From Citromicrobium sp. UBA3494 (GTDB lineage: Bacteria; Pseudomonadota; Alphaproteobacteria; Sphingomonadales; Sphingomonadaceae): a DNA stretch of 64,000 bases. Shown here piece after piece: positions 55,337-64,000 of this stretch. The position numbers and the translations under genes were made by a program. The notes beneath the pieces are model-generated. The model was not told the origin of the DNA, searched no databases, and worked only from the letters and a program-made list of their open reading frames with translations. Location of the stretch: contig DFQH01000005.1 in the NCBI GenBank assembly GCA_002377695.1, positions 1 through 64,000 of the forward strand, in the 5' to 3' direction. Each line of letters begins with the position of its first letter. Positions within the stretch are counted from its first letter, which is position 1.

Positions 55337-56614
55337 CTAACCCCTCTCCCGCTCCACCTCGCGCCAGCCGATATCGCGGCGGCAGAAGCCATCGGGGAAG
55401 TCGATCGCGTCGACCGCCTTGTAGGCGGCGGCCTGTGCCTGCGTCACATTGCTTCCCAGCGCGGTCACGTTGAGCACGCGGCCGCCACTGGAAACCAGCA
55501 CGCCGTCGTCGCCCCGCGAAGTGCCGGCGTGGAAGACCTTGGCGCCGCCATCCTCGGCAGCTCCGAGACCGATCGCAACACCCTTCATGGGCGTGCCCGG
55601 ATACCCCTGCGCCGCCATCACCACGGTCAGCGCGGTTTCGTCCACAAATCGCACGGGCTCCGCCTGCGCCAGCGATCCGGTCGCGCAGGCGTGCAGCAGC
55701 TTGGCGAGATCGCCCTGGAACCGCATCATCAGCACCTGGCATTCCGGATCGCCGAAGCGGATGTTGTACTCGACCAGCTTGGGGCCTTCGCCGGTCAGCA
55801 TCAGCCCGGCATACAGTACGCCGACATAGGGCATGCCTTCCTCGCCCAGCGTGCGCACGGTCGGCACCACGATCTCGCGCATGGCCTGATCGAGCAGGTC
55901 CTGCGTCAGCACCGGGGCGGGGCTGTAGGCGCCCATGCCGCCGGTGTTGGGGCCGGTATCGCCCTCGCCCACGCGCTTGTGATCCTGCGCGGTGCCGAAG
56001 GGCAGGATCGTCTCTCCATCGGTGAGCGCGAAGAAGCTCGCCTCCTCACCCTCCATGAATTCCTCGATCACCACTTCCGAGCCCGCCGAGCCGAACCTGC
56101 CATCGAACATTTCGGACAGCGCTTCCTGCGCTTCGTCCCGCGTCTGCGCGATGACCACGCCCTTGCCCGCCGCCAGGCCATCCGCCTTCAGCACGAATGG
56201 CGGGTCGAAATGCTTGAGCGCACCCCACGCCGCCTCCAGCGAAGTCGCGCGTTCGTAGCGCGCGGTGGGGATGCCTGCGCGCTTGCACAGGTCCTTGGTA
56301 AAACCCTTGCTGCCTTCGAGTTGCGCGGCGGCCTTGCCCGGCCCGAACACCGCGATCCCCTCCGCTCGCAGATCGTCCGCCAGCCCGGCAACCAGCGGCG
56401 CTTCGGGCCCGACCACGACGAGGTCGATATGGTTCTCGTGACAAAAGGCGGCCACGGCCTTGTGATCGGCGGCATCCAGCGCGACACTGTCGGCAAGGCT
56501 GGCGGTACCCGGATTGCCCGGTGCCGCGTAGAGCATGGCACAGGATGGGGAGTGGGCGAGCTTCCATGCCAGGGCATGTTCGCGGCCCCCCGAGCCGAGC
56601 AAAAGGATATTCAT
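55337..56614 (-). CDS. purD: Phosphoribosylamine--glycine ligase
   Basis: Second step of purine synthesis, 425 residues. ATP-grasp enzyme with the family N-terminus [31 protein letters not shown], the ATP site in [13 protein letters not shown], and [12 protein letters not shown] and RFGDPECQ blocks. The start codon is unambiguous because conservation starts at residue 1; it shares a CATG with the divergent xseA ATG, so no spacer exists between the two coding sequences. Confidence 0.96.
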   Translation of the reverse strand: MNILLLGSGGREHALAWKLAHSPSCAMLYAAPGNPGTASLADSVALDAADHKAVAAFCHENHIDLVVVGPEAPLVAGLADDLRAEGIAVFGPGKAAAQLEGSKGFTKDLCKRAGIPTARYERATSLEAAWGALKHFDPPFVLKADGLAAGKGVVIAQTRDEAQEALSEMFDGRFGSAGSEVVIEEFMEGEEASFFALTDGETILPFGTAQDHKRVGEGDTGPNTGGMGAYSPAPVLTQDLLDQAMREIVVPTVRTLGEEGMPYVGVLYAGLMLTGEGPKLVEYNIRFGDPECQVLMMRFQGDLAKLLHACATGSLAQAEPVRFVDETALTVVMAAQGYPGTPMKGVAIGLGAAEDGGAKVFHAGTSRGDDGVLVSSGGRVLNVTALGSNVTQAQAAAYKAVDAIDFPDGFCRRDIGWREVERERG

Positions 56615-58094
56615 GGGCGCTTCCACTCCGTACGATTCTGGCGACGATGCTGATCCCTCGCTGCTAGCGAACAGCAGGCCGGGCGACAATTCCGAGCCGC
56701 TCAGCGTCACCGATCTCTCGCGCAGTCTCAAGCGCGTGGTGGAGGACCGGTTCGGCTTCGTGCGGTTGCGCGGCGAATTGTCGGGGGTGAAGCGCGCGGC
56801 ATCGGGCCACCTCTATTGCAGCCTGAAGGACGAGAAGTCCGTGATCGACGGGGTGATGTGGAAGAGTGCCGCCCCGCGCCTCGCCTTCCTGCCCGAGGAC
56901 GGGCTGGACGTGATCGCGACCGGCAAGATCACCACCTATGCCGGGCGCAGCAAATACCAGATCGTGATTGAGCGGATGGAGCTGGCGGGCGAGGGCGCGC
57001 TGCTGGCGCTGCTCGAGAAGACCAAGGCGCGGCTGGAAGCCGAGGGGCTGTTCGATCCGACGCGCAAGAAGCCGCTGCCATTCCTGCCGCAGGTGATCGG
57101 CGTCGTCACCTCTCCCACCGGCGCGGTGATTCGCGATATCCTCCACCGCCTGCACGACCGTTTCCCGAGCCGGGTGATCGTGTGGCCGGTGCTGGTGCAG
57201 GGAGAGGGCGCCAAGGCGCAGGTCAGCGCGGCGGTGCGCGGGTTCAACGCGCTCGAACGCGGGGGGAGCGTACCCCGGCCCGACCTGCTGATCGTGGCGC
57301 GCGGGGGCGGTTCGATCGAGGACTTGTGGACCTTCAACGAGGAAGAGGTGGTCCGCGCGATCGCCGATTCGGACATCCCGGTGATCTCCGCCGTGGGGCA
57401 CGAGACCGACACGACGCTGGCCGATTTCGCCGCCGATCACCGTGCCCCCACACCCACCGCCGCCGCCGAACGCGCAGTGCCGGTGCGGGCCGAGCTGGCC
57501 GCTGCCATCGCCGATCTGGGTGCGCGGCAGATGCGCTGCGCCTCGCGCCCCGTTGCCTTGGGGAGGGAGCGGCTGGAGGCCTGTTCGCAGCGGCTGCCCA
57601 AGCCGGAAACGCTGCTGCAACCCGCTGCCCAGGCTCTCGACGAGGCGACCGAGCGGCAGCGGCGCGCGCTGGTCGACCGGGTGGGCGTAGGGCGGGCCGC
57701 GCTCGATCAGGTGGCCGCGCGCCTCGCCCCGTCGACGCTGCGCTGGCGCGTGGCGCAGGCGAGGGAGCGGCTCGACGCGACACGGCTGGCCTCTGCCATG
57801 CTCACCACCCGGCTGGAGCGCGCGGGCGAGCGGCTGGATGCGGGCGTGACCATGCTGCGTTCGCTCGATCCCAAGGCCCCGCTCAAGCGCGGATATGCGC
57901 TGGTATTCGGGCCCGATGGGGAGCTGGTCCGCAGCGCGGGCAAGGCACGCGAAGCGGGCACGCTGCGGCTCGAATTTGCCGACGGGCAGGTCTCCGCCAC
58001 CACCGGCGATTCGGCGCCTGCACCCGTCGCCCCGCCTCCGAAGCCGAGGCGAAAAAGCCCTCCGCCGCCTCCGGGGCAGGGCGACCTGTTCTGA
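56613..58094 (+). CDS. xseA: Exodeoxyribonuclease VII large subunit
   Basis: Single-strand-specific exonuclease subunit, 493 residues. An OB-fold domain (about 30-125, with [17 protein letters not shown]) precedes the catalytic domain ([44 protein letters not shown]) and a long coiled-coil region. The Pro/Lys-rich C-terminus ([20 protein letters not shown]) is atypical in composition but common in alphaproteobacteria. The only in-frame start before the conserved region is ATG 56613, overlapping the purD ATG on the other strand. Confidence 0.95.
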   Translation: MGASTPYDSGDDADPSLLANSRPGDNSEPLSVTDLSRSLKRVVEDRFGFVRLRGELSGVKRAASGHLYCSLKDEKSVIDGVMWKSAAPRLAFLPEDGLDVIATGKITTYAGRSKYQIVIERMELAGEGALLALLEKTKARLEAEGLFDPTRKKPLPFLPQVIGVVTSPTGAVIRDILHRLHDRFPSRVIVWPVLVQGEGAKAQVSAAVRGFNALERGGSVPRPDLLIVARGGGSIEDLWTFNEEEVVRAIADSDIPVISAVGHETDTTLADFAADHRAPTPTAAAERAVPVRAELAAAIADLGARQMRCASRPVALGRERLEACSQRLPKPETLLQPAAQALDEATERQRRALVDRVGVGRAALDQVAARLAPSTLRWRVAQARERLDATRLASAMLTTRLERAGERLDAGVTMLRSLDPKAPLKRGYALVFGPDGELVRSAGKAREAGTLRLEFADGQVSATTGDSAPAPVAPPPKPRRKSPPPPPGQGDLF

Positions 58095-58134
58095 AGAGGG
58101 TGTTTAGGCGGCGCAGGATTGCTATATCGCCCGC

Positions 58135-58338
58135 ATGCTTACCACTTCCAGCGATCAGCCCGCCAAGCTTCAGTTCGGCCCCAATTCCTTCCGCGTGATC
58201 CGCGCGGGCCGCTACGTGCCCTGCGCGGTGACGGGCGAACCGATCGAGCTCGAAGCCCTGCGCTACTGGAGCGCGGAGCATCAGGAAGCCTATGCCAGCT
58301 GCGAGATTGCGACCCGCCGCCTGACCGGCGAGGCATGA
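58135..58338 (+). CDS. DUF2093 family small protein
   Basis: A 67-residue protein of the DUF2093 family, typical of alphaproteobacteria. The core is FRVIRAGRYVPCAVTGEPIE followed by LRYWSAEHQEAYA; the function is unknown. It lies 40 bases after xseA and overlaps the M23 peptidase start (ATGA), probably as part of one transcript. Confidence 0.9.
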   Translation: MLTTSSDQPAKLQFGPNSFRVIRAGRYVPCAVTGEPIELEALRYWSAEHQEAYASCEIATRRLTGEA

Positions 58339-59273
58339 GCTTGCGGCTGCCGCAAACCGCCGCCGCCTCGCTTGCAATCCTGGCTCTGTGCGGCAGCTGC
58401 GCGAGCGCGGAGAAGCCGCAGCAGCCGCGCGAAGCGGCCGAGCCGATTGCGGTCAGGCCTGCGGCCACGCCCGCACCCGCTTCGGCACCGATACCCCCGC
58501 CTGCCCCGGAGCGCCCTTTCTTCGCGTATCAGGGCGAGCTGGAACAGGGCGGCTGGATCCGCGGGCTGGTGCCGAGCAACACGCGCACGGCCCTGCTGGG
58601 CGGGCAGGAAGTCGAGTTCGCCGAGGACGGGAGCTTCTTCGCCGCCTTCGACCGCGACCAGGGTCCGCAGATCGAGCTGGTCGCCACGCTCGACGATGGA
58701 GGAACGGTCTCTCGCACCCTCACCATCGCACCGCGCGACTGGGACCTCGAATATGTGAACGTGCCCTATCGCGCGGGCCGCAGCAGCGCGGAGTTCCGGC
58801 GTCTGCGCGAGGGCGAGATCGCGCAGATCGTCGCCGCGCGCGCGCAGGAGACCGGGGCGGAAGGCTGGCGGCAGGATTTCATCTGGCCAGCCACGGGTCG
58901 CATTTCGGGCCGGTTCGGCTCGCAGCGCGTCTACCAGGGCAAGCCGGGCCCCTATCACTCCGGTCTCGACATCGCGCAGCCCACCGGCACGCCCTACAAG
59001 GCACCGGCGGACGGCGTGGTGACGCTGGTCGCGCAGGATCCCTTCACGCTGGAAGGCAAGCTGCTGATGATCGACCACGGGATGGGGCTGAACAGCGCCT
59101 TCCTGCATTCGGCGACGATCGTGGTGCGCGAAGGGCAGCGCGTGCGGCAGGGGCAGTATCTCGGCACGATCGGCGCGACCGGCCGCGCGACCGGCCCGCA
59201 CCTGCACTGGAGCCTCAAATGGCGCGATTCGCGGCTCGACCCGCTGCTGTTTCTGGGGCCGATGCCGGACTGA
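58335..59273 (+). CDS. M23 family peptidase lipoprotein
   Basis: A LytM-type endopeptidase or amidase activator of 312 residues. Signal peptide with lipobox-like GSCAS (about residue 22), Pro/Ala-rich linker (30-65), and the zinc-metallopeptidase domain at about 190-310 with HSGLDIAQPTGTPYKAP (HxxxD) and GPHLHWSLKW (HxH). All expected ligands are present, so it could be active on peptidoglycan. The region in between (70-180) has a beta-rich domain found before M23 domains in sphingomonads. Start overlaps DUF2093. Confidence 0.9.
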   Translation: MSLRLPQTAAASLAILALCGSCASAEKPQQPREAAEPIAVRPAATPAPASAPIPPPAPERPFFAYQGELEQGGWIRGLVPSNTRTALLGGQEVEFAEDGSFFAAFDRDQGPQIELVATLDDGGTVSRTLTIAPRDWDLEYVNVPYRAGRSSAEFRRLREGEIAQIVAARAQETGAEGWRQDFIWPATGRISGRFGSQRVYQGKPGPYHSGLDIAQPTGTPYKAPADGVVTLVAQDPFTLEGKLLMIDHGMGLNSAFLHSATIVVREGQRVRQGQYLGTIGATGRATGPHLHWSLKWRDSRLDPLLFLGPMPD

Positions 59274-59517
59274 GCCCTGACAAACCTGACACAGTGTCCA
59301 GGGTCTGAAAAACCGTGCACCCTGACGGCGCGGATTCGGTGGGGATCGACGGTGTGAAAGAGCCGCGCTCAAACCGGAGCAGATAATATGTCGACCCGCA
59401 CCTCTCCTCCCCCCTCCCCGAGGGGCGGGGAGACAAGGACATCAGTCGAATATCATCCGGTCTTACTGCGTGCGCAGCGTGTAGGACAGCGGCAGGCGCC
59501 TCTCGCACACGCAAGGA

Positions 59518-59550
59518 GGGCGCGATTCGCAGCGAACTGCGAACGCGCCC
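59518..59550 (-). terminator. Terminator-like UUCG hairpin downstream of rpmB
   Basis: On the minus strand a 14-base-pair stem (GGGCGCGTTCGCAG with CTGCGAATCGCGCCC, one bulged base) closed by a TTCG loop. The tail (TCCTTG) is only weakly T-rich, so it may act as a terminator or stabiliser. Confidence 0.5.
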
Positions 59551-59577
59551 AACGCTTTTCGGCCCAACGCTTTTCGG
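59548..59577. repeat. 15-base perfect tandem duplication
   Basis: CCCAACGCTTTTCGG occurs twice in direct succession at 59548-59562 and 59563-59577, overlapping the edge of the UUCG hairpin 3' arm. The second copy lies 20 bases from the rpmB stop. It is a local slippage or duplication rather than a known element. Confidence 0.85.
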
Positions 59578-59597
59578 ATTTTGAAGCCGGTGAGGGC

Positions 59598-59891
59598 TCA
59601 GGCTGCCGGAGCGGCGGCGGCCTTCTTCAGCTCGCGCTTCACCTTGAGGGCGCGCGCGGAGAGCTTCTCGTCCTTGGTCTTGAGCAGCCAGTTGTCGAGG
59701 CCACCATTGTGCTCGACCGAACGCAGACCCTGCGTCGAAACGCGGAACTTGAAGCTGCGGTCCAGCTTCTCGCTCAGCAGCGTGACATTCTGCAGGTTGG
59801 GCAGAAACACACGCTTGGTCTTGTTGTTCGCGTGGCTGACATTGTTGCCTACCTGGCGACCCTTGCCGGTCAGTTCGCAGATGCGCGACAT
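59598..59891 (-). CDS. rpmB: 50S ribosomal protein L28
   Basis: Ribosomal protein L28, 97 residues, with the conserved N-terminus [20 protein letters not shown] (residues 1-20), [11 protein letters not shown], and an Ala/Lys-rich C-terminal tail. The alphaproteobacterial form is longer than the E. coli protein (78). It is a lone gene; a TTGACG-N17-TAAGCG promoter candidate lies at 59941-59969 on the minus strand. Confidence 0.96.
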   Translation of the reverse strand: MSRICELTGKGRQVGNNVSHANNKTKRVFLPNLQNVTLLSEKLDRSFKFRVSTQGLRSVEHNGGLDNWLLKTKDEKLSARALKVKRELKKAAAAPAA

Positions 59892-59940
59892 GGCTTATCT
59901 CTTCTAAAATAGGTGATCGGTCTGTGCCGGAAAGTCGCCG

Positions 59941-59969
59941 CGCTTAGCGGCCAATATGCGAATCGTCAA
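59941..59969 (-). promoter_or_regulatory. Possible sigma-70-like promoter of rpmB
   Basis: On the minus strand TTGACG (59969-59964) and TAAGCG (59946-59941) are 17 bases apart, about 50 bases upstream of the rpmB ATG. The -35 box is good and the -10 poor. Confidence 0.35.
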
Positions 59970-60024
59970 CAACCGATAGTGGCGCTTGCCGACCCGACAA
60001 GCGGCTTATAGCGCACATATCACG

Positions 60025-60486
60025 ATGACGCGATGGCCTTTGCCCGATCCCATGGAAGCCGCGCTGGCACAGGCGCAGCTGGCCGCCCAGGCGGGCGAGG
60101 TGCCCGTGGGCGCGGTGGTGGTGCGCGATGGCGAGGTGATTGCGCGCGCGCATAATGCCCCGCGCGGGCAGAACGATCCGACGGCCCATGCGGAAATTCT
60201 CGCGCTGCGGCGTGCGGCACATACGCTGGGTCAGGAACGACTCGAAGGCTGCGACCTGTGGGTGACGCTGGAGCCCTGCGCGATGTGCGCGGGCGCCATC
60301 GCCCACGCGCGAATCGCGCGGCTCTACTACGCCGCGCCCGATCCCAAGGGCGGCGCGGTGGCGCACGGCGCGCGGGTGTTCGAGCATCCGCAGTGCCACC
60401 ACTGGCCTGAGGTCTACTCGGGGATGGGTGAGAATGAGGCGGCGGGGTTGCTGTGGGGGTTCTTTGCAGCTCGCCGCAAGGACTAA
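60025..60486 (+). CDS. tadA: tRNA adenosine(34) deaminase
   Basis: Makes inosine at the wobble position of tRNA-Arg. The 153-residue zinc deaminase has HAEILAL (His and catalytic Glu) and EPCAMCAGA (two Cys ligands), the complete active site. The ATG at 60025 is preferred; an ATG at 60052 is nine codons later. Its stop overlaps the end of the small convergent gene. Confidence 0.93.
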   Translation: MTRWPLPDPMEAALAQAQLAAQAGEVPVGAVVVRDGEVIARAHNAPRGQNDPTAHAEILALRRAAHTLGQERLEGCDLWVTLEPCAMCAGAIAHARIARLYYAAPDPKGGAVAHGARVFEHPQCHHWPEVYSGMGENEAAGLLWGFFAARRKD

Positions 60487-60701
60487 CCGGTCAGCAATAT
60501 TAAACCAGCAATCGCGCCACCGATCATCGCAACAATGAAAGTGCCGAAATCAATCCAATAGAGGATTGGGCTAGAGCGTCTTGTGACCTCCCCGTGCGGC
60601 CAAGGGGCCACACTTTGGCCGGTTCGCAGGCTATGTCTCAGCGCGAAGGCAGCCAAAACGCTGGCAATGATGCTTACGCAACCAATCTGAGTTTCGGTCA
60701 T
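60483..60701 (-). CDS. Small two-helix membrane protein
   Basis: A 72-residue protein with two membrane segments (about 5-21 and 48-70) and a short polar loop. No family recognised. The start codon overlaps the stop of the RNase T2 gene (TGATG), so it may be translationally coupled. Its G+C is lower than its neighbours. Confidence 0.55.
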   Translation of the reverse strand: MTETQIGCVSIIASVLAAFALRHSLRTGQSVAPWPHGEVTRRSSPILYWIDFGTFIVAMIGGAIAGLILLTG

Positions 60702-61405
60702 CACAATCCCCGCCATATCTTCGCCGGAGCATCGTCCGCCGCACCCCGCGCGGAACGCTTGCACGCCGCCGGCATCCAGTCGCGCCCGTAGCAAAGCCGC
60801 AGCTCCTCCAGCCAGCCGCGCTCGTTCAATTGCACCGAGATCATCTCGCGCCGCCAGTATGGGTTCGCCTGCATCCACGCCATGCGGATATCGCCTGCGC
60901 TAAGCCCCTCCTTGCGGGAAAGCCGGTCGAGGTCGGGCCAGCGCAGGGACCGGTGCAGGATGCGGGTGATGCGGAAATAGCGGTCGGGCGTATCGGTGAG
61001 GCAGGAACCGTGCTTGGCCCATTGCCGCATGGCCAGCCGCGCGGAGGGCTGAACGCACATCTGCCGCGCAAGCTGCGCACCGCTGGGCCGGGCACGCCGC
61101 GCTGCGCACCATTGCGGCCAGCTCCGCTGCCCCTGCGGCCACAAGCCATGGACGATCAGCCCGAAGCTTCCTGCGCGACCCGAGCATTGCCGGGCGTGGC
61201 GCGGCGAATCCCTGCGCGTCCGGCAGAACTCGGGGCTCCAGCTGAGCGACAGGACGTAGCCGGTAACCGGGATCGCCCGGCTGGGCCCGTCGCGTGCGAT
61301 CTTCGGCACGGGCACGCTGCGCGGCGGGCTGCACTGGTAGCTCTGGGCGCTCGCCCCGCTGGCCAGCGCTGCACCCGATGCCAGCGCCAGCGCTATCCGC
61401 AGCAT
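60701..61405 (-). CDS. RNase T2 family ribonuclease
   Basis: A secreted RNase of 234 residues. Signal peptide (cleavage after ASAQ). The two T2 active-site blocks are present: VHGLWPQG (CAS I) and KHGSCL (CAS II), each with its catalytic His. Conserved cysteines are at QYQCSPP-type positions through the protein. T2 RNases degrade RNA outside the cytoplasm for nucleotide scavenging. Start is 3 bases from the stop of the preceding membrane-protein gene. Confidence 0.9.
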   Translation of the reverse strand: MLRIALALASGAALASGASAQSYQCSPPRSVPVPKIARDGPSRAIPVTGYVLSLSWSPEFCRTRRDSPRHARQCSGRAGSFGLIVHGLWPQGQRSWPQWCAARRARPSGAQLARQMCVQPSARLAMRQWAKHGSCLTDTPDRYFRITRILHRSLRWPDLDRLSRKEGLSAGDIRMAWMQANPYWRREMISVQLNERGWLEELRLCYGRDWMPAACKRSARGAADDAPAKIWRGL

Positions 61406-61408
61406 CGC

Positions 61409-61801
61409 TCAGCCATCGGAGCGTGGCGGCGTCCCATCCGCGTCCCTGCTGTTGAGCCAGCGGATCGAGTCGCTGCGGAACAGCAGCCCCACCGCCACCG
61501 CCTGCGCGACCAGACCGGCCAGCGCATAAATCTCCGACAGGGCCATGCTGCCCACGAACAGTCCGCCCACGCTGATCAGCGATAGCAGGAACAGCGCCAC
61601 GATGATCCACTTGGCGATGATGCTGCGCCTGCGGCTCAGCAGATACCACAGGATCAGCCGGATCACCTCGCCCACGAAGTATGCGATCACATAGCTTACC
61701 GGCGCACCGGCACTGAAGTATCCGGTCGCAAATCCAAGGAAGCCGAGGAAGATCGAGCCGAGGTAGAAATAGTCGAACAGTTTGATGGAGTTGGGTTTCA
61801 C
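61409..61801 (-). CDS. Hypothetical four-helix membrane protein
   Basis: A 130-residue protein with four predicted membrane segments (about 8-30, 35-55, 65-85, 92-110) and a charged C-terminal tail. Unrecognised. It begins the transcription unit with the RNase T2 and small two-helix genes. Confidence 0.68.
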   Translation of the reverse strand: MKPNSIKLFDYFYLGSIFLGFLGFATGYFSAGAPVSYVIAYFVGEVIRLILWYLLSRRRSIIAKWIIVALFLLSLISVGGLFVGSMALSEIYALAGLVAQAVAVGLLFRSDSIRWLNSRDADGTPPRSDG

Positions 61802-61864
61802 GGTGCTCTCCCCTGCATGCCGCCCGCAGGGTGGCGCAGCGCGCGCCTGCCTGCAAGCGCGCGG

Positions 61865-62728
61865 TCAGCCGAGAGTGGTGAAATCGAGCCCGATATCCGC
61901 CGCAGGAGCGCTCTGGGTCAGCCTGCCGACCGACACGAAATCGACGCCGGTCGCGGCCTTGGCGGCGATGGTGTCCAGGTTGATGCCGCCACTCGCCTCG
62001 GTGGGTACGCGGCCTGCCACGATGCCGACCGCTTCGCGCAGCCTGTCGGGCTCCATGTTGTCGAGCAGCAGGCGCGTGGCACCGGCGGCCAGCGCCGGCT
62101 CGATCTGTTCGATCCGGTCCACCTCGCAGATGATCTGCGCCACCCCCGCCTCGCGCGCGCGGCGCACCGCTTCGCCCACCGATCCGGCGACCGCGACGTG
62201 GTTGTCCTTTATCATCGCCGCATCCCACAGCCCCATGCGGTGGTTGCTGCCGCCGCCCATGCGCACCGCGTATTTTTCCAGGTGGCGCAGGCCCGGCAGG
62301 GTCTTGCGCGTGTCGAGCAAGGTGCAATCGGGGTTGTCCATCGCGTCGACATACTGGCGCACCAGCGTTGCGATGCCGGAGAGGTGCTGCACGGTGTTGA
62401 GCGCGGCGCGTTCCGCGGTCAGCATTGCGCGGCCGTTGCCCTCGAGGCGCATCAGGTCCGTCCCGGCGGGTACGCGAGTGCCGTCCTCGACCAGATGCTC
62501 GATCGTGCAATCGGGGTCGAGCGCGCGGAAGAAGGCGGCGGCAATCGGCAGGCCTGCCACGGTGACGGGATCGCGGCTGTCCATCACGCCCGTGAAGCGC
62601 GCGTCGGCGGGAATTACCGCTTCGGAGGTGACGTCGCGCCCGCCGCCGGGCAGGCCCTCGCCAAGGTCCTCGGCCAACGTGTCGCGCACGAAGGCGTCGA
62701 GATCGAATCCTTGAAGCTGCAAACCCAC
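61865..62728 (-). CDS. nadC: Nicotinate-nucleotide pyrophosphorylase (carboxylating)
   Basis: Quinolinate phosphoribosyltransferase of NAD synthesis, 287 residues. Family motifs include LDTRKTLPGLRHLEKYAV (residues about 137-154), GGGSNHRMGLWDAAMIKDNH and EVDRIEQIEPALAAGA, with the C-terminal ASGGINLDTIAAKAATGVD (TIM-barrel phosphate site). The start is a GTG; the conserved region begins a few residues later. Confidence 0.95.
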   Translation of the reverse strand: MGLQLQGFDLDAFVRDTLAEDLGEGLPGGGRDVTSEAVIPADARFTGVMDSRDPVTVAGLPIAAAFFRALDPDCTIEHLVEDGTRVPAGTDLMRLEGNGRAMLTAERAALNTVQHLSGIATLVRQYVDAMDNPDCTLLDTRKTLPGLRHLEKYAVRMGGGSNHRMGLWDAAMIKDNHVAVAGSVGEAVRRAREAGVAQIICEVDRIEQIEPALAAGATRLLLDNMEPDRLREAVGIVAGRVPTEASGGINLDTIAAKAATGVDFVSVGRLTQSAPAADIGLDFTTLG

Positions 62729-62833
62729 ACCAAATCCAATCCTGGTCGCGGCAGCCAGAGGGCGACTGCCCGACGGCCATCGGGCCGCCCCCGTGGAGGC
62801 CTTCGCGCTAGCGAACTGCCGCGAACGAGAAAA

Positions 62834-63631
62834 TCAATGCACGAACCGTGCGACCACATCGCGGTAGCTGCGCGAGACCTTCACCTCGGCGCCCGATCCC
62901 AGCACCAGGAAGCACTCGCCATTGGTGTGCGGCTTCACCTGCCGCACCTGGTCGAGATTGACGATGGTGGAACGGTGCACGCGCTGGAACTTGCGCGGGT
63001 CCAGCCGCCGTTCGAGATCCTTCATCGTCTCGCGCAGGATCAGCGAATTGTCGCCGGTATAGATGCACATGTAATCGCCCGCGGCCTCGATATGCTCGAT
63101 CGAATCGACCTCGACGCGGAAGATCTTGCCCCGGTCCTTCACGTTGAGCAGCTTTTCGAAGCGGTCGGCGCCGTCGCCCGATCCTTCCTGCAGCTCCTCG
63201 GCCGTTTCGGGGGCGACTTCGGCGAGCACGTTCATCAGCTTTTCCGCCTCGTCCGCGCCGCGCTTCTCGTTCATGCGCTGGCGCACACGCTCGATCACGT
63301 CGGCCAGCTTGTCCTCGTCCACCGGCTTCATCAGGTAATGCAGCGCATTGGCCTGGAAGGCGCGGATCGCGTGTTCCTGGTAGGCGGTGACGAAGACGAA
63401 CAGCGGCGGTTCGATATCCATCACGCCCTGGACCACGCCGAACCCGTCGAAACCGGGCATCTGGATGTCGAGGAAGACGAGGTCGGGGCGCAGCGTCTTG
63501 ATCTTGCGGATCGCCTCGCGCCCGTTGGAGCAGGTGTCGATCACCTCCACATCCTCGAACGGTTCCAGCCGCAGCTGCAGGCCCTGGATCGCGAGTTTCT
63601 CGTCGTCCACGATGATCGCTTTGATGGTCAT
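62834..63631 (-). CDS. LytTR family response regulator
   Basis: A 265-residue two-component response regulator. The receiver domain (1-125) has the phospho-acceptor Asp55 in LVFLDIQMPG, VTAY and the lysine in LMKPVDE. A Glu/Ala-rich linker follows, then a LytTR DNA-binding domain (about 160-265: VEVDSIEHIEAAGDYMCI, then HTNGECFLVLGSGAEVKVSR). It starts 3 bases after the kinase gene ends, so it pairs with that sensor. Target genes unknown. Confidence 0.92.
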   Translation of the reverse strand: MTIKAIIVDDEKLAIQGLQLRLEPFEDVEVIDTCSNGREAIRKIKTLRPDLVFLDIQMPGFDGFGVVQGVMDIEPPLFVFVTAYQEHAIRAFQANALHYLMKPVDEDKLADVIERVRQRMNEKRGADEAEKLMNVLAEVAPETAEELQEGSGDGADRFEKLLNVKDRGKIFRVEVDSIEHIEAAGDYMCIYTGDNSLILRETMKDLERRLDPRKFQRVHRSTIVNLDQVRQVKPHTNGECFLVLGSGAEVKVSRSYRDVVARFVH

Positions 63632-63634
63632 GAT

Positions 63635-64000
63635 CTATTGTCCCATGGCGCGGGGGTACGCCGAACTTTCAACGGACGGCGCGCCGTCCTGTTTCCCGGA
63701 CGCGAGCCTGCCGTCCTGCACACCTTCGCGCAGCGAGGGATGGGTGGTCAATTCGGGCGGTGGCACCAGCAGCGCCTCCTCCTCCTCGCCTTCGCGTTCG
63801 AACGGTATCTCGATCACCACGGTGAAGCCGCCTTCTGCCGGAGACCGGATTTCGAAAAGATGTCTATTGCCATAGGCTTGCGCAAGCCTGTCGCGAATAT
63901 TGGCGAGCCCGACCCCGGTCGAATCGGGGCTGGTGCTCTGCGGCAGCGAGGTGCGCGTCGATTCCACAGGATTTTTCAGGCCCGGCCCGGTGTCCGAAAC
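63635..64000 (-). CDS. Sensor histidine kinase, C-terminal part (LytS-like)
   Basis: The 3' part of a histidine kinase that runs off the right edge. The visible 121 codons begin inside the ATPase domain: VSDTGPGL (G1 box), then STGVGLANIRDRLAQAYG (G2-type), GGFTVVIEIPF near the end, and a charged tail. Pairing with the LytTR regulator and the GVGLANIRDRL form suggest the LytS/His_kinase group. Nothing can be said of its sensory input. Confidence 0.85.
   Translation of the reverse strand, partial: VSDTGPGLKNPVESTRTSLPQSTSPDSTGVGLANIRDRLAQAYGNRHLFEIRSPAEGGFTVVIEIPFEREGEEEEALLVPPPELTTHPSLREGVQDGRLASGKQDGAPSVESSAYPRAMGQ

Larger units (their letters stand above)
59274..59597. other. Intergenic stretch between M23 peptidase and rpmB
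   Basis: These 324 bases hold no convincing gene. They contain a G/C-rich imperfect palindrome near 59407-59432, a long UUCG-type hairpin at 59518-59550, and a perfect 15-base tandem duplication (CCCAACGCTTTTCGG) at 59548-59577. Confidence 0.6.

Overview
The window is a chromosomal segment from an alphaproteobacterium, most likely a sphingomonad of the Erythrobacteraceae type (Erythrobacter, Qipengyuania or Altererythrobacter relatives). The reasons are the high G+C, a SciP/DUF1153 gene, DUF2093, a short SufD, a ThiS-ThiG fusion, a CtaA-type heme A synthase and EcfG-type promoters (GGAAC-N17-CGTT). I assigned no species. About 70 genes are packed tightly on both strands, and many neighbours overlap by 1-4 bases (ATGA, GTGA or TAATG junctions). 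I found no tRNA, rRNA, CRISPR array, integrase or intact insertion sequence.

Layout. 1-13 kb: galU; a small accessory ORF; the dnaJ-like/yihY/fabI operon; a mannose-activation block (mannose-1-phosphate guanylyltransferase, phosphomannose isomerase, a DUF354 protein); pdxH, a CDF cation exporter and a PhzF protein in one coupled run; a class C beta-lactamase-fold lipoprotein; mnmA. 13-20 kb: a small protein coupled to the CtrA inhibitor SciP; a GlsB/YeaQ membrane protein behind an EcfG-type promoter; an RND efflux pair whose permease carries an extra membrane insertion; a DUF445 protein. 20-24 kb: a mosaic locus with a PD-(D/E)XK-like protein, a partial second copy of the etfA 3' end, a TonB-C-like secreted protein, then intact etfA and etfB. 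24-37 kb: ExoD-like, sucC, an IMPase-family phosphatase, an OmpA lipoprotein with its own EcfG-type promoter, a CorC-type protein, a lipid-kinase-like protein, a metallophosphoesterase, rplM-rpsI, cutA-ctaA, merC-like and thiSG. 37-44.6 kb: a porin, a cupin lipoprotein, an acyl-CoA ligase, gamma-glutamyltransferase and pyrD.

44.8-52.3 kb is the SUF iron-sulfur assembly operon: Rrf2 regulator, sufB, four accessory genes, then sufC, sufD, sufS, a DUF59 protein and sufA. The accessory block includes an Imm53-like gene of low G+C and lies just after a palindromic repeat. 52-64 kb: a lipoprotein, an EI24/CysZ-like protein, a PfkB-family kinase, a phytanoyl-CoA dioxygenase-like gene, purD back-to-back with xseA, a DUF2093 protein, an M23 peptidase, rpmB, tadA, an RNase T2, nadC, and a LytTR response regulator with the 3' end of its histidine kinase.

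The strongest irregularities are three. First, the etfA 3' end is duplicated around a lower-G+C gene, and the neighbouring nuclease-like gene ends in a tail translated from antisense etfA. Second, the suf operon is interrupted. Third, two general-stress-type promoters share exactly the same spacing.
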